This document shows positions 1 to 7,816 of a stretch of DNA of 11,796 nucleotides, one piece after another. Origin of the DNA: Tetmemena sp. SeJ-2015. Its lineage: Eukaryota > Ciliophora > Spirotrichea > Sporadotrichida > Oxytrichidae. A program made the position numbers and the translations under genes. The DNA lies in NCBI GenBank assembly GCA_027382625.1, contig JAJKFJ010013159.1:1-11796 (forward strand). Reading direction: 5' to 3'. A model generated the notes under the pieces. It made no database searches. It was given only the letters and a program-made list of their open reading frames with translations, and had not been told where the DNA came from. Each line of letters starts with the position of its first letter. Position 1 is the stretch's first letter.

Positions 1-103
1 TCATAGTTTGAATAAGCAGCCGCGGTATGTATATATTAATTTGGGCTTAAAAAATTTCCGGAATTAAATTGTAAATTTAATTCGATTAATTCAATTTTAC
101 ATT

Positions 104-430
104 TCATTCTGATTTCTACAATAATAAAGACATCACTAAATTTATAACTGTCTTGATCTTTAATTGCGTACTTTTGAGACTAACTACATCAGCTTTCATT
201 TTCACTTTTTGTAAACAATCCTTATTTATTTTCAAACTTTTCCTCTTTTTAAACTATTCTTCCGCTAATTGAAATTCCTCATCTTCCTCTTCATCATCAA
301 TATAATAAATATCTCTTCAAATATTTTAACTACTGCTGTTGCTACAGCTATTACTACTATTACTGCTGCTGTTAAATATATTGGTCTGAAAAAAAAATAA
401 AAAAAAGATTTTTACTTGTGGGTTTCGAAC
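104..430 (-). CDS. 3' end of a single-pass membrane protein with acidic/lysine-rich tail
   Basis: I do not recognise the family. On the minus strand, codons from position 384 downward encode a hydrophobic helix, LTAAVIVVIAVATAVV, followed by KIFEEEDEEF once the 26-bp IES at 287-312 is removed. A lysine-rich tail with an in-frame TAG (Gln) follows, ending ...LLLQKSE at a TGA at 104-106. This fits one membrane-spanning helix with a charged, probably cytosolic, tail of about 60 residues. Upstream of the helix the sequence CAG at 386-388, after a T-rich tract, with GT at 414-415 would make a 30-nt intron; the preceding residues would be about FTPKFETHK. The frame meets a TGA soon after, so the 5' part must lie in another segment that I could not place. 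TAA/TAG as Gln and the IES support a ciliate germline locus. Confidence 0.6.
287..312 (-). other. 26-bp IES, pointer TGAAGAG
   Basis: The 7-mer TGAAGAG (minus strand) occurs at 313-319 and again at 287-293, with 19 bp of AT-rich DNA between. Read through, the membrane-helix frame and the acidic-tail frame are out of register. Deleting one repeat copy plus the spacer (26 bp, 2 mod 3) joins them as KIFEEEDEEFQLAEEQ. This is the behaviour expected of a non-scrambled IES with its pointer; that it is removed during macronuclear development is inferred. Confidence 0.7.
386..415 (-). other. possible 30-nt intron
   Basis: On the minus strand the sequence starts GTAAAAATC, continues as T8-A-T9 and ends CAG, immediately before the membrane-helix codons. 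Very short T-rich introns occur in hypotrich genes. The length is a multiple of three and no TGA lies inside, so the frame does not prove splicing. Confidence 0.3.
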
Positions 431-1191
431 TTAGGAGTAAAAATTCACTCATCTAGGCGTTAACCATTTCAAAATTAGGTATTCAATCACAGTCTACTAT
501 CTAATTTATCTCAAATATCTCTTACCTCCGATTATGTATTCGTATTTATCCTATAATTAGGATCTGAATAATCTTTATTTTATAATAAAAATTATTAATA
601 TCTACCTCGTGATTATTAAATGTTCTAAAGGAAATGAAAACGCCTTTAAATCTTTTTAAAACGGTATCTAATAATAAATTCAAAAGTTTTAAAGAAGAAG
701 GAGAGAATTAAAAGTATAATGAAATCGCAGATATTCTTATAGTCAATAATTTTTTATAGAAAAATGAATTAAAATGATTTAATAAAATGGAAATTTATCT
801 TGGTAGGTGAAATACCCCCAATTTTAAATATTTTTATATCATGAGATTTGACAAAAATTAAAAGAATTTTATATCCTGTAATAACTTTTGTGTAGAAAAC
901 TTCGATTAAATGCGGCAAAAATTGCCTAAGATTGGTAATAACGATAATAAGAGTTTACTCTAATCATTTTCGCTACAGAGGAGTACTATGGAAATGATTT
1001 TACAGTAAAATCATTTTAATTTAAATTAGCTTAAGCTATATTTTATGATGAAGGACTAAAAAGATAAATTCATTCTTTTTTTCTCTCCAGCTTCCCACTT
1101 TTATCTGATCATATATTTCTTTCTGACTCTAAATAATATTTTAAAGTTCATAACAATTAAATAACATCGAAAATAATTTAATTACAAGTAT
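431..1191. other. AT-rich stretch without a recognised gene
   Basis: Only weak signals are present. A minus-strand frame stays free of TGA for roughly 150 codons (about 974 to 511) and contains local stretches such as KIFKIGGISPTKINFHF and KDYSDPNYRINTNTQSEV that could be pieces of the gene to the left. I found no family motif and no in-frame pointer pair that connects them. An eliminated sequence with chance open frames explains this equally well. Confidence 0.4.
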
Positions 1192-1665
1192 AATAGGATT
1201 AGAGAATCAGAGGGTTCTGAAAACCTGATGGCGAGTAAGGAAGTTGACGTTTGACTTTTAATAAATTACTCAATTAAATATATTAATATTTTTATTTTAA
1301 ATGGCGGACCATGAATTTATAGGTAGTTGTCTCGAGCTCCATCAGTGCACTCTTATTCGCAACCTTTATCCTGACCTTTACTGTCTTCATTTTTATAGAG
1401 GATTCACTTCTGAATTTGAGATTAGCTTTGTTGCTTGTGCTTATCAAGTTCTTAAATTATTCGCTCAAAATATTTCTTTTTTCTTGCATGTTTTTAATCT
1501 TTCAGTCTTTAGGAACTCTGATCATGAAGCCTTCTCATTACATCTTAGATTAATTTAGTGATTAAATTAAAATAATTTTATTTAAATAAGGTTCTTTAAT
1601 CTTCCACTTTCTTCCCCCACCTGAGTGTTCAGACCCTCACATCACTTTGATTCTCTAATCCTATT
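1192..1665. repeat. 474-bp inverted-repeat element (MITE-like)
   Basis: AATAGGATTAGAGAATCA at 1192-1209 is matched exactly in inverted orientation at 1648-1665. Similarity continues inward, with mismatches and a 7-nt offset, for about 25 more bases (GAGGGTTCTGAA against GAGGGTCTGAAC). The arms enclose one small plus-strand ORF. I see no clear target duplication beside the arms. A small non-autonomous transposon or the two ends of an IES-like unit are both possible. Confidence 0.6.
1301..1561 (+). CDS. 86-aa ORF inside the small inverted-repeat element
   Basis: ATG at 1301 opens a frame that runs to TAG-TGA at 1556-1561; in ciliate code the TAG is Gln and the TGA is the stop, giving 86 residues. 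The first 85 codons contain no TAA, TAG or TGA, which is rare in DNA this AT-rich. My hand count of G+C by codon position is about 45/29/27 %, the order expected of coding DNA, while the antisense frame shows no such order. The protein starts MADHEF and contains LHFYRGFTSEFEISF at residues 29-43 and several Phe/Leu-rich stretches; it has no clean signal peptide. I do not recognise the family. It resembles the plus-strand blocks at 5855 and 10798-11040. It could be a complete small gene of the element or a captured MDS. Confidence 0.5.
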
Positions 1666-2300
1666 CAACCTATATAATTCATAAATTAATTCTCAAAGAC
1701 AATCTATCCAGAATTTAAAGATTTTGAAGAAGTATCACTGTATAAGATTTGCTTATTATTTATAGGAGGTAATGTATTTATATTTTTATGGTATTTTAAA
1801 TTTTGAATTTAAATGACCCAGTTCAAATATTTCTTGATCAAGATATATAAATGATAGAATTTATTTCATGAATAGAGTGGTGAATTGTCGACAATATACA
1901 GGATAGGAGATAAAGCTCTTTTTTAAAAAATAAATTAAAGCTTTATGCTTTTAAAAGTTTAAAATAGGTAGCATCTAAATATTTTAGAATTTTTATATCT
2001 GGTTAATTATTTGGCATTTATTAGCTCAATTTTTTCAACTTTTATCATGTTAAAAAATAGATACTTATACATAGTTAATTTATTAAATATTTACGAACTA
2101 AATAAAAAATAATGGAACTTATTGATATTTATGATAATTAGATATCAAATAAGAATTTTCATTTTTAAAATTAAGGTCTCTGGATAAGTGAATCAGCATT
2201 CTGGTCTTGAAGAAGGTTATAAATAGAAATTAATTTAAACAAAAAATTGCAATATAGTGCAGAATTTAATAGATCATCGAGACTAATAGCAAATGAAATT
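1666..2300. other. AT-rich stretch, no recognised gene
   Basis: A short plus-strand frame directly after the inverted repeat (about 1666-1805) contains YPEFKDFEEVSLYKI and a hydrophobic run before a TGA, but another frame over the same bases reads equally well. The rest is AT-rich with no motif I recognise. Confidence 0.35.
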
Positions 2301-2700
2301 AATTAATTTATTATTATTTTTCGGTGAAATGGGAAACAATGCGAGCATATTCCTTCCACTGCGCTGACAATACTACCAGAATGACTATTTTTTAGAAATC
2401 ATTCCGAAAAACTCGATGGGTAAGTCTGATTATCATATATGTACTCCCCATTACTAAAAGTAGGACATAAAAATTATTAAATAAAGACTCTAAATCAAAC
2501 TTAGAGATATTTTAAAGCTTAATCTGTTTTCTTAATTTCTTTTATTTTAGAATTCTCACTCCCATTTACTAGTTTGGGTTTCTACTAACAACTAAGACAA
2601 ATCTTTCAAACATCTACTTCTAAAAATGGTAACCATAATTGCAAATAATATATATATATAGTTCGCATTAGCTAAATTGCAAATAAGGCCGCATTTAATT
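2300..2700. other. GC-richer coding-like island, strand unresolved
   Basis: Between about 2325 and 2450 the G+C rises well above the flanks and three reading frames are protein-like. The minus frame is free of TGA from beyond 2700 to about 2045 and includes LVMGSTYMIIRLTHRVF and KIVILVVLSAQWKEYARIV, possible membrane helices; hand-counted G+C by codon position over a stretch of it is about 46/25/43 %. A plus frame reads GEMGNNASIFLPLR, then one TGA at 2372-2374, then QYYQNDYFLEIIPKNSMGK and stays open for over 100 codons. I recognise neither. It is probably an MDS or a decayed gene; the minus reading is slightly favoured. Confidence 0.35.
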
Positions 2701-2978
2701 TTTAAAAAAAAAGCAATTGTACTCTCTCTTGCTTTACTTTATCTGTATTTCTAAAAACAATTGAACACTCTAATTAAACAAATTCTTTCCTATAATTATC
2801 ACTGAATTATTAGTTTAATTATTTTTAATAGGAAATTATAATTGATTAAATAAGAGGGAGTAGAAAGCAAAATAAATGAGTTCCTAGGCTGATCTCTGCT
2901 ATTTCTGAATCGTGGCTGCTTTTTTCGCTCTCATAATTCTATTCTAGGAGGGACTTGATTGAAAGCCAGATTTAATAT

Positions 2979-3392
2979 AGCTGAGAATTTAATAAAAAAG
3001 AGAATTAAATTAGATATTAAATTAAAATGGAATAAATCAGTGGCAGTTGAAGTCTCTCCAATTTAAATAATAATTACACCCTTCGATTCAGCATCAAATT
3101 CTAAGAACTTTCTATCCTTGCAACTTTTACGTGGGAGTGCTCAATACAGAGTTATAAGCGACACAAGTTTTAATGAGGATGACAATTAGGATGAAGAGGA
3201 GTGCGTGATTCATATCTCGTAGCTGAAAGGTGCTACGAAGGTGATTAAAGAAGAAACTCATATTAATTTTTGATTCTCTATCGAACAAGCTGCAGATCAG
3301 GGGTGAATCTGTGATTTCAACTGACACGAAATTGCATCTCTCCATTTATTATTTTAACCAATCACCGATTTTAATTAAAATTCCTACTATAT
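2979..3392. other. 414-bp insert in the left arm, flanked by ATAT
   Basis: Left-arm sequence runs GATTTAATAT (to 2978), leaves the repeat, and resumes after ...CTACTATAT (to 3392) with TAAACAATC. The right arm, near 4957-4970, reads the complement of GATTTAATATTAAAC without interruption. The insert is therefore bounded by a 4-bp direct repeat ATAT (2975-2978 and 3389-3392). This fits either a later insertion with target duplication or an IES present in one copy only. It contains the coding-like stretch at 3076-3273. Confidence 0.65.
3076..3273 (+). CDS. coding-like segment in the insert, unknown product
   Basis: The plus frame from ACA at 3076 to TGA at 3271-3273 gives about 65 residues with two TAG (Gln) codons: it begins TPFDSASNSKNFLSL and contains DTSFNEDDNQDEEECVIHIS, an acidic, soluble-looking stretch. 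Hand-counted G+C by codon position is about 43/32/37 %. No start codon is evident, so it would be a fragment. The opposite strand carries a competing 72-codon frame (3345 to 3127) with an ATG and a hydrophobic HALLFILIVILI segment; its base pattern (about 37/33/48 %) is less typical. I recognise neither product. Confidence 0.35.
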
Positions 3393-3604
3393 TAAACAAT
3401 CATATTAATAATTCTGTTAGGCATTAACAGGCAAATCCTCAATTTCATTGAATGGTATGTTGGTACACTAGTAAAATTGAGGTGTACTGCAAGCTACACT
3501 CCTATTGTACGAATGTACAAGTCTGAGAATGAGAAGATGCAAATACAATTTACTTTTTAAAGATGCCTTTAAAATGAATAATTTGACGATAATATAAATT
3601 TATA

Positions 3605-4136
3605 ATGGCATTTCTTAATCCTCTAGGTCAAAGTGACAAAGATTCCAGCAATATATCTTAATTCTCCTTCAGTATTAATATGAGCTTAACCTCTGGAGAC
3701 CTTATTAACTTGGTGAAAATTCAATGATGCTCTTAGCCAGGAAGATCATGTCATCTTTATCTGCTATTTAGACAGACAGTCTCTCTACATAGCGATAACA
3801 ATAAAGCCATAAGTCACGAGATGTCTGAAGAATACTACAAACTCCAGCAATACAACGGCCCGAAGACCAGAAGAAATTGACAATCAGCCTAAGGCTCTGC
3901 CAATGAACATCCTCTGGAAGTAATGAAGGATCATCTATGTGGTGCTCTTACATAGAGCAGTGCTAGCTCCGCATGAGAAAAGAAGCAGAAAGCAGTCTTC
4001 AGCATATCCATTGACAGATTTCGATTTCCTCTAAAGAGGACATCGATAACATATTATTCCAAGACTCCAAAATCGCCAATCCAGTTGGGAAAATCACGGA
4101 AGCACTTACTGGAACCACTCATAGACTGTAGAAATG
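3605..4136 (+). pseudogene. decayed coding island between the inverted repeats
   Basis: G+C rises to about 40 % between AT-rich flanks. Protein-like stretches follow one another on the plus strand but in changing frames: MAFLNPLGQSDKDSSNISQF from ATG 3605, then NDALSQEDHVIFICYLDRQ, then NNKAISHEMSEEYYKLQQY, then PEEIDNQPKALPMNI, then SKEDIDNILFQDSKIANPVG ending at a TGA close to 4136. At least four frame changes and several in-frame TGAs would be needed for one product. I see no family motif. A gene inactivated by indels is the simplest reading; multiple tiny IESs are possible but I found no consistent pointers. The minus strand also has an open frame of about 108 codons here, which I consider a shadow. 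Confidence 0.4.
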
Positions 4137-4798
4137 AAATAGCATAAAGTTACATAATAATCCCTTATGACATTCGTATTAAAGGGAAGAATTTAATAGA
4201 AAATAGTCGATAATCTTAATCATATTCATTTTAAAAATAAATAATTTTAGGCAAATGGAACAGACTTATTTTATGTTTCCCTTATCTCGCGCAAGGATTC
4301 CAAATATTTGTTATATAATATGAAATTCAATCCAATTTTGCTACATTAAGTACAATTGAGAGCATATGTAATACCAATTTCGAAAAATATAACATAATTT
4401 ATATAAATAAAAGAAAACTTTTATTAAATAGATATATAAAGAGACTTAATTCTATTATCTAATTTTCATTTTTCTCTATTTCTAAACTAGAACAGTATTT
4501 AGGTTTCTAATCACATCTCAATTTCAATCTGCATGATAAACTCTTACCTTGGCAATAAAATGTTTGCCATATTTAGCGAGCATGAATAAACTACTTGAAT
4601 AATTTTCACTTTTAAATTACGTTTAAACAAATACACAAGAATTCTGACTCCACTTTTATTTTTATGAATTTTGTTTTTCTAATTTAATTTACTAATACAC
4701 TACATTCAATCCTCTAGCATATTATTATTCAAAATCTAAATATAAGTTAACACTCTAAAGGCTCTTCCCCTATAGCAGTCTACGCCGCAAAAGTGCGC
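4137..4798. other. AT-rich interior of the element, no gene seen
   Basis: Composition drops back to strongly AT-rich. A plus frame stays free of TGA through about 4420 and includes ANGTDLFYVSLISRKDSKYL, but I found no motif and no coding base pattern. Nothing else could be supported. Confidence 0.35.
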
Positions 4799-5103
4799 TT
4801 GTATTTAAATCTTCTCATTCTTCGATTAGCACATTCGTATTTCGTACAATAGGAGTGTAGCTTGTAGTACACCTCAATTGTACTAGTGTACCTACATACC
4901 ATTCAATGAAATTTAGGATTTGCCTGTTAATGCCTAACAGAATTATTAATATGATTGTTTAATATTAAATCTGGCTTTCAATCAAGTCCCTCCTAGAATA
5001 GAATTATGAGAGAGAAAAAAGCAGCCACAATTCAGAAATAGCAGAGATCAGCCTAGGAACTCATTAATTTTGCTTTCTACTCCCTCCTCTTATCTAAGCA
5101 ATT

Positions 5104-5854
5104 CCATTCTATAATATTGGAAAACATTAATTTACAAAATTTAAGTATTAATGAAATAAAAGATTATCAAATCTAGTATATCGAAACAATCAAATTAAAA
5201 TGATAAATAATATTCATATAAAACTTAATTAAGACATAACAAAAAGCTTAAAAATTTATTATTATAATCAAAAACTCAAATTTTATTTGAATCAATTCGG
5301 GTAACTTTTAATTTGCGAGGAGTTCTACTAAAAATAAGATGCTTCTTATAAATTTGATTAGGGATAAAAAAATATATGGATGAAATGATGCAAATTTTTA
5401 AATATTTGTATTTTTATATATAACTTATTATTTTAATGCATGTATTACTTTAATTTCATTCTTTTCAATAATTAAAACATTATGTATTTATTTAACATTA
5501 TTGAAACTGGATTTAAAAGTAAACCTATTTTACATTATAAAATGCTAAAATTTAGTTTGCATAGTTTAGTCTGTATCGTATAATTCTTTTTTAACTACAT
5601 TAAAAACTCTTAAAACTTTAGATTATTACTATGTGAAATATTTAAGATACATGATGAGAATATTTCATTAAGAGACTTTATTTATTTCTAGACAGAATAT
5701 AAAATATTAATCTTCTCTTTCAAAATAAATAACTTTTCTTCACTAATATTATTCTTGAAAATAATGTCATGATATTTGTTTTAAAAATACTTCTCATTCT
5801 TTTTAATAATTAATCTCAGTTTTAGGTTTAATTTTATCTATAGGATTTTAAGTT
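5104..5854. other. AT-rich spacer, nothing recognised
   Basis: I found no RNA gene, no repeated block and no protein-like frame in this stretch; it has the composition of micronuclear-limited spacer or IES DNA. Confidence 0.4.
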
Positions 5855-6285
5855 ATGAGTAATAAAGAATTTTGTGAAACCATCCTCGCTTAGGAGTTGT
5901 TTATTTTTAGGAGTTTGGCAAGTAATTTGATTTATTAATTTATGTCTTTATTATCCAAATACCAACTTATAAAATTAAATTTATACTTCCAGGGGGCAGT
6001 GAAATTTGAATATTATTTTAAAGTTTGCTTTGATGATGATCATCATTTTCTGAAATTTGAATTAGATACGATCCTTAATCTATATATTTAAACCAAAAAA
6101 ATGATGATAGCATGATAGATCTAATTAATTTGAGAGAGTACATTGAATGCTATCTCTCTAGCTATTAAATGCGTTGACTTGCGAATAAATATGCTACTCT
6201 TACTGTTCATTATTCTCATCTAGATTCTTTTTATCCGTTTGTTGCTAAGTATTCTAAAAATAATGTTCTCAGATATATTTTAAAC
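5855..6285 (+). CDS. LRR-like family member, fragment, with one candidate IES
   Basis: ATG at 5855 opens MSNKEFCETILAQELFIF, with TAG and TAA as Gln, continuing through LNLYFQGAVKFEYYFKVCF and FDDDHHFLKFELDTIL. Hand-counted G+C by codon position around 5992-6085 is about 50/13/22 %, a strong coding pattern. Read through, the frame ends at TGA 6113-6115. Removing 50 bp between two TTAAT repeats instead joins it in frame to NLREYIECYLSSYQMR, then a TGA at 6175-6177, then LANKYATLTVHYSHLDSFYP, which also has a coding pattern. Leu/Phe/Tyr-spaced strands recall leucine-rich repeats of hypotrich proteins, but I cannot assign a family. The internal TGA suggests a decayed copy or a further small IES. 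Confidence 0.5.
6075..6124 (+). other. candidate 50-bp IES, pointer TTAAT
   Basis: TTAAT lies at 6075-6079 and 6125-6129 in the same codon phase (CTT AAT and ATT AAT). Deleting one copy plus the 45-bp spacer gives FELDTILNLREYIECY and removes the TGA at 6113. A 5-bp AT-only pointer can occur by chance, so this is a proposal. Confidence 0.45.
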
Positions 6286-6414
6286 ATAAAAACAAAAATT
6301 TTAATCATGAGAGTTCTTATTTTTTTTCTTAATAAGAAAGTAAAAAGTTCTTCTCTCATAAATATAAGAGCTATTCTCTTTACTTAAATTTATATTTTTA
6401 AAATAAGAATAGGA

Positions 6415-6706
6415 TAAGTTTCGTTATCTGAAGGATTAATCTATCGAGAGAATACTTAACCTTAGGTAATAAGGTTATTATTTTCACTAGTTGGTTAAAG
6501 ATTTATACTTCGATTTTACTCGACATTTGAACTTATTGGATTGGTATGAGATAAAATTGCTTCTTTCTTAAGGGTTTCACCACAACTTAAACAGGATTCC
6601 TCATCCATAGTCACAAGAAAACTGCACTCCACATTTTTGCACTTTTACAAATTTATTCCTAATTCCTTAATATCTTCTATTACTTTTTCTAACACTATAC
6701 TAAATT
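6415..6706 (-). CDS. USP gene, MDS E: zinc-ribbon-like C-terminal part
   Basis: The minus frame from AATTTA at 6701-6706 reads FSIVLEKVIEDIKELGINL, then C-K-N-V-E-C (Cys codons 6639-6641 and 6624-6626) and C-L-S-C-G (Cys codons 6591-6593 and 6582-6584), a spacing of CX4C...CX2C typical of a small zinc ribbon. A polar tail follows, including SRQINPSDNETYP, with many TAA/TAG Gln codons. It lies downstream of the catalytic core on the same strand and joins it in frame if the 466-bp spacer is removed. The frame stays open to a TGA at 6216-6218, but protein-like character fades near 6415 and plus-strand coding occupies 6181-6285, so the true 3' limit is uncertain. It could also belong to a separate gene. 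Confidence 0.55.
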
Positions 6707-7166
6707 CATATTAAATTTTAATAAAATATTATCTGCATTTATAAATTTATTTAAAATACTAGAGTTTCCATCCTTTTGTTTTATTAAAGATCTGCCTAAG
6801 ATATTAGAAAGAGCAAAGATAGGCTATCTGAAAATTAAATTACTCCAATATTTAGCTGGAGTTTGCCTTTTGATACTACTATTTTCCTTTTTTTTAACTC
6901 TATAATTAAAAAAGATTTTCATAATATAAAAAATATTCTTAAAAAAAAAAGATTATTAAAAATATTTGAATCACAATTATTACTATTTATTTATGCTTAA
7001 TTTATGATTTCATTAAAAACTAAGTAAACTTAAATTAGAGTATTTTCATTAAATAATTCTCCCAAAAGATAAATAATTTGTGTAAGATTGGTGATCTAAT
7101 ATGTACATTTATATATATTTAATTAATGGTTAAAGATCAATATATAATTTTATGAAATATAATCTT
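6701..7166 (-). other. candidate 466-bp IES, pointer AATTTA
   Basis: AATTTA occurs at 7167-7172 (in ATG AAA TTT AAA) and at 6701-6706 (GAA TTT AGT) in the same codon phase. Joining them gives NNFMKFSIVLEKVIED. The spacer is AT-rich and holds nothing I recognise. Because AATTTA is common in such DNA, the exact boundaries may differ by a few bases or more. Confidence 0.45.
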
Positions 7167-7507
7167 TAAATTTCATGAAATTATTTCCTGATGTAAGGAA
7201 GACAAGTGCTTGTAATAAAATAAAATCATCATCACTTAATTCGAAATCTTTTCTCTCTGCTGAGATTAAATCCAATGAATTTTATATGCTATCACAACTT
7301 CTTTGGTCATTTTATGCATAGAAAATCATAGTAGGCTTCATATTTGATTTCAAAATTGATTTTAAGACTTCAAACCACTTGTCTTTTCCAGATACCGAAC
7401 TATCATTAAGCAATTTCCATTTATCTTTAGCTTCATCGATAGAACCTTACTATTACGAATCTTATGTACAAAATGCTTCATAATTCTTGAAATAGGCAAC
7501 GTAATGA
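7167..7507 (-). CDS. USP gene, MDS D: C-terminal catalytic part after the His box
   Basis: After the 20-bp IES the minus frame continues YVAYFKNYEAFCTQD, a Gln run written with TAA/TAG, then KDKWKLLNDSSVSG, KWFEVLKSILKS and NMKPTMIFYA. This is the last part of the USP fold in the USP53/54 group: His-box strand, W...ND with an acidic/amide residue after the His box, W..V helix, and the final QP/KP-hydrophobic-FYA strand. It continues DLISAERKDFELSDDDFILLQ and then fades. No TGA occurs in frame. The standard-code ORF 7362-7547 on this strand is a frame that runs across the IES and is not the gene. Confidence 0.85.
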
Positions 7508-7522
7508 TACAATAAAAATTTA
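7503..7522 (-). other. 20-bp IES splitting the catalytic His box, pointer TCATT
   Basis: On the minus strand TCATT occurs at 7523-7527 (GCTCATT) and 7503-7507 (TCATTACG) with 15 bp of A/T-rich DNA between. Unremoved, the reading GAHLNFYCIITLP shifts out of the USP frame. Removing one pointer plus the 15 bp gives GGG GCT CAT TAC GTT GCC TAT TTC, that is GAHYVAYF, the canonical His-box strand. Restoration of a conserved motif makes this the best-supported IES in the window. Confidence 0.9.
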
Positions 7523-7790
7523 AATGAGCCCCAGAATAGCAAATCATGCCTGTAATATAATAATTAGGCTCCTCTAGAATTTCCTTATTTTAAAGTGAGT
7601 AAATGTCTGATGGCTTTATCTGAAAAGGCAAAGCAACCAAAACTCTCAAGACATCAATTGAATCTACTTCTTAGTTCCAGGATAATCCCATCGAAATAAC
7701 CTTTGGAAAGGGATCGTGGAGTATAATATGAGTAGTCGTGCTATTATACTCGCATTAATCTGCTAGGCAGTAATCCTCAGGTTTTAAATT
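7503..7790 (-). CDS. USP gene, MDS C: catalytic core up to the His box
   Basis: The minus frame from AATTTA at 7785-7790 reads NLKPEDYCLADQCEYN (a CX4C pair), THIILHDPFPKVISMGLSWN, DVLRVLVALPFQI and YYITGMICYSGAH. In USP53/54-type proteases the order is a second Cys pair, then P.+.+I.L.W, a strand pair and GMICY.xxHY, which fits position by position. The catalytic His is the H of GAH. TAA and TAG are Gln throughout. The bases adjoin MDS B through a 32-bp IES and MDS D through a 20-bp IES. Confidence 0.88.
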
Positions 7791-7816
7791 AAAATCTTAA
7801 ATTATGATAAAAAAAA
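7785..7816 (-). other. 32-bp IES, pointer AATTTA (three copies present)
   Basis: AATTTA (minus strand) lies at 7817-7822, 7798-7803 and 7785-7790. Joining the first to the third copy keeps frame and gives YLKHNLKPEDYC. Joining the first to the middle copy would run into a TGA within a few codons. Without any removal the frame ends near 7790-7810. The third-copy join is therefore the productive one. Confidence 0.75.

Larger units (their letters stand above)
2841..5103. mobile_element. 2.26-kb element with ~300-bp inverted repeats
   Basis: The left arm (2841-2978 plus 3389-3548) matches the right arm (4799-5103) in inverted orientation at high identity. Landmarks are GAGTTCCTAGGCTGATCTCTGC near 2878 against its complement near 5045, GACTTGATTGAAAGCCAGA near 2952 against 4970, and AGGCATTAACAGGCAAATCC near 3420 against 4918. 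The left arm carries a 414-bp insert that the right arm lacks. The interior of about 1.25 kb (3549-4798) holds a decayed coding island and then AT-rich DNA. I recognise no transposase. Long inverted repeats around a small body suggest a non-autonomous DNA transposon; an inverted duplication is the alternative. Confidence 0.6.

Noticed and set aside
420..480. tRNA-like sequence on the minus strand (GGTTAACGCC and AGTTCGAAACC resembling box A and box B)
   Set aside because: The T-arm flanks do not pair and no acceptor or anticodon arm can be built; not a tRNA gene, at most a chance or remnant promoter-like match.
3127..3345. 72-codon minus-strand ORF with a hydrophobic segment
   Set aside because: The overlapping plus frame has a more coding-like base pattern; kept only as an alternative in that entry.
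7362..7547. 61-codon minus-strand ORF with an ATG
   Set aside because: It starts inside the USP core (MICYSGAH) and runs through the 20-bp IES into a wrong frame; it is a by-product of unremoved germline DNA.
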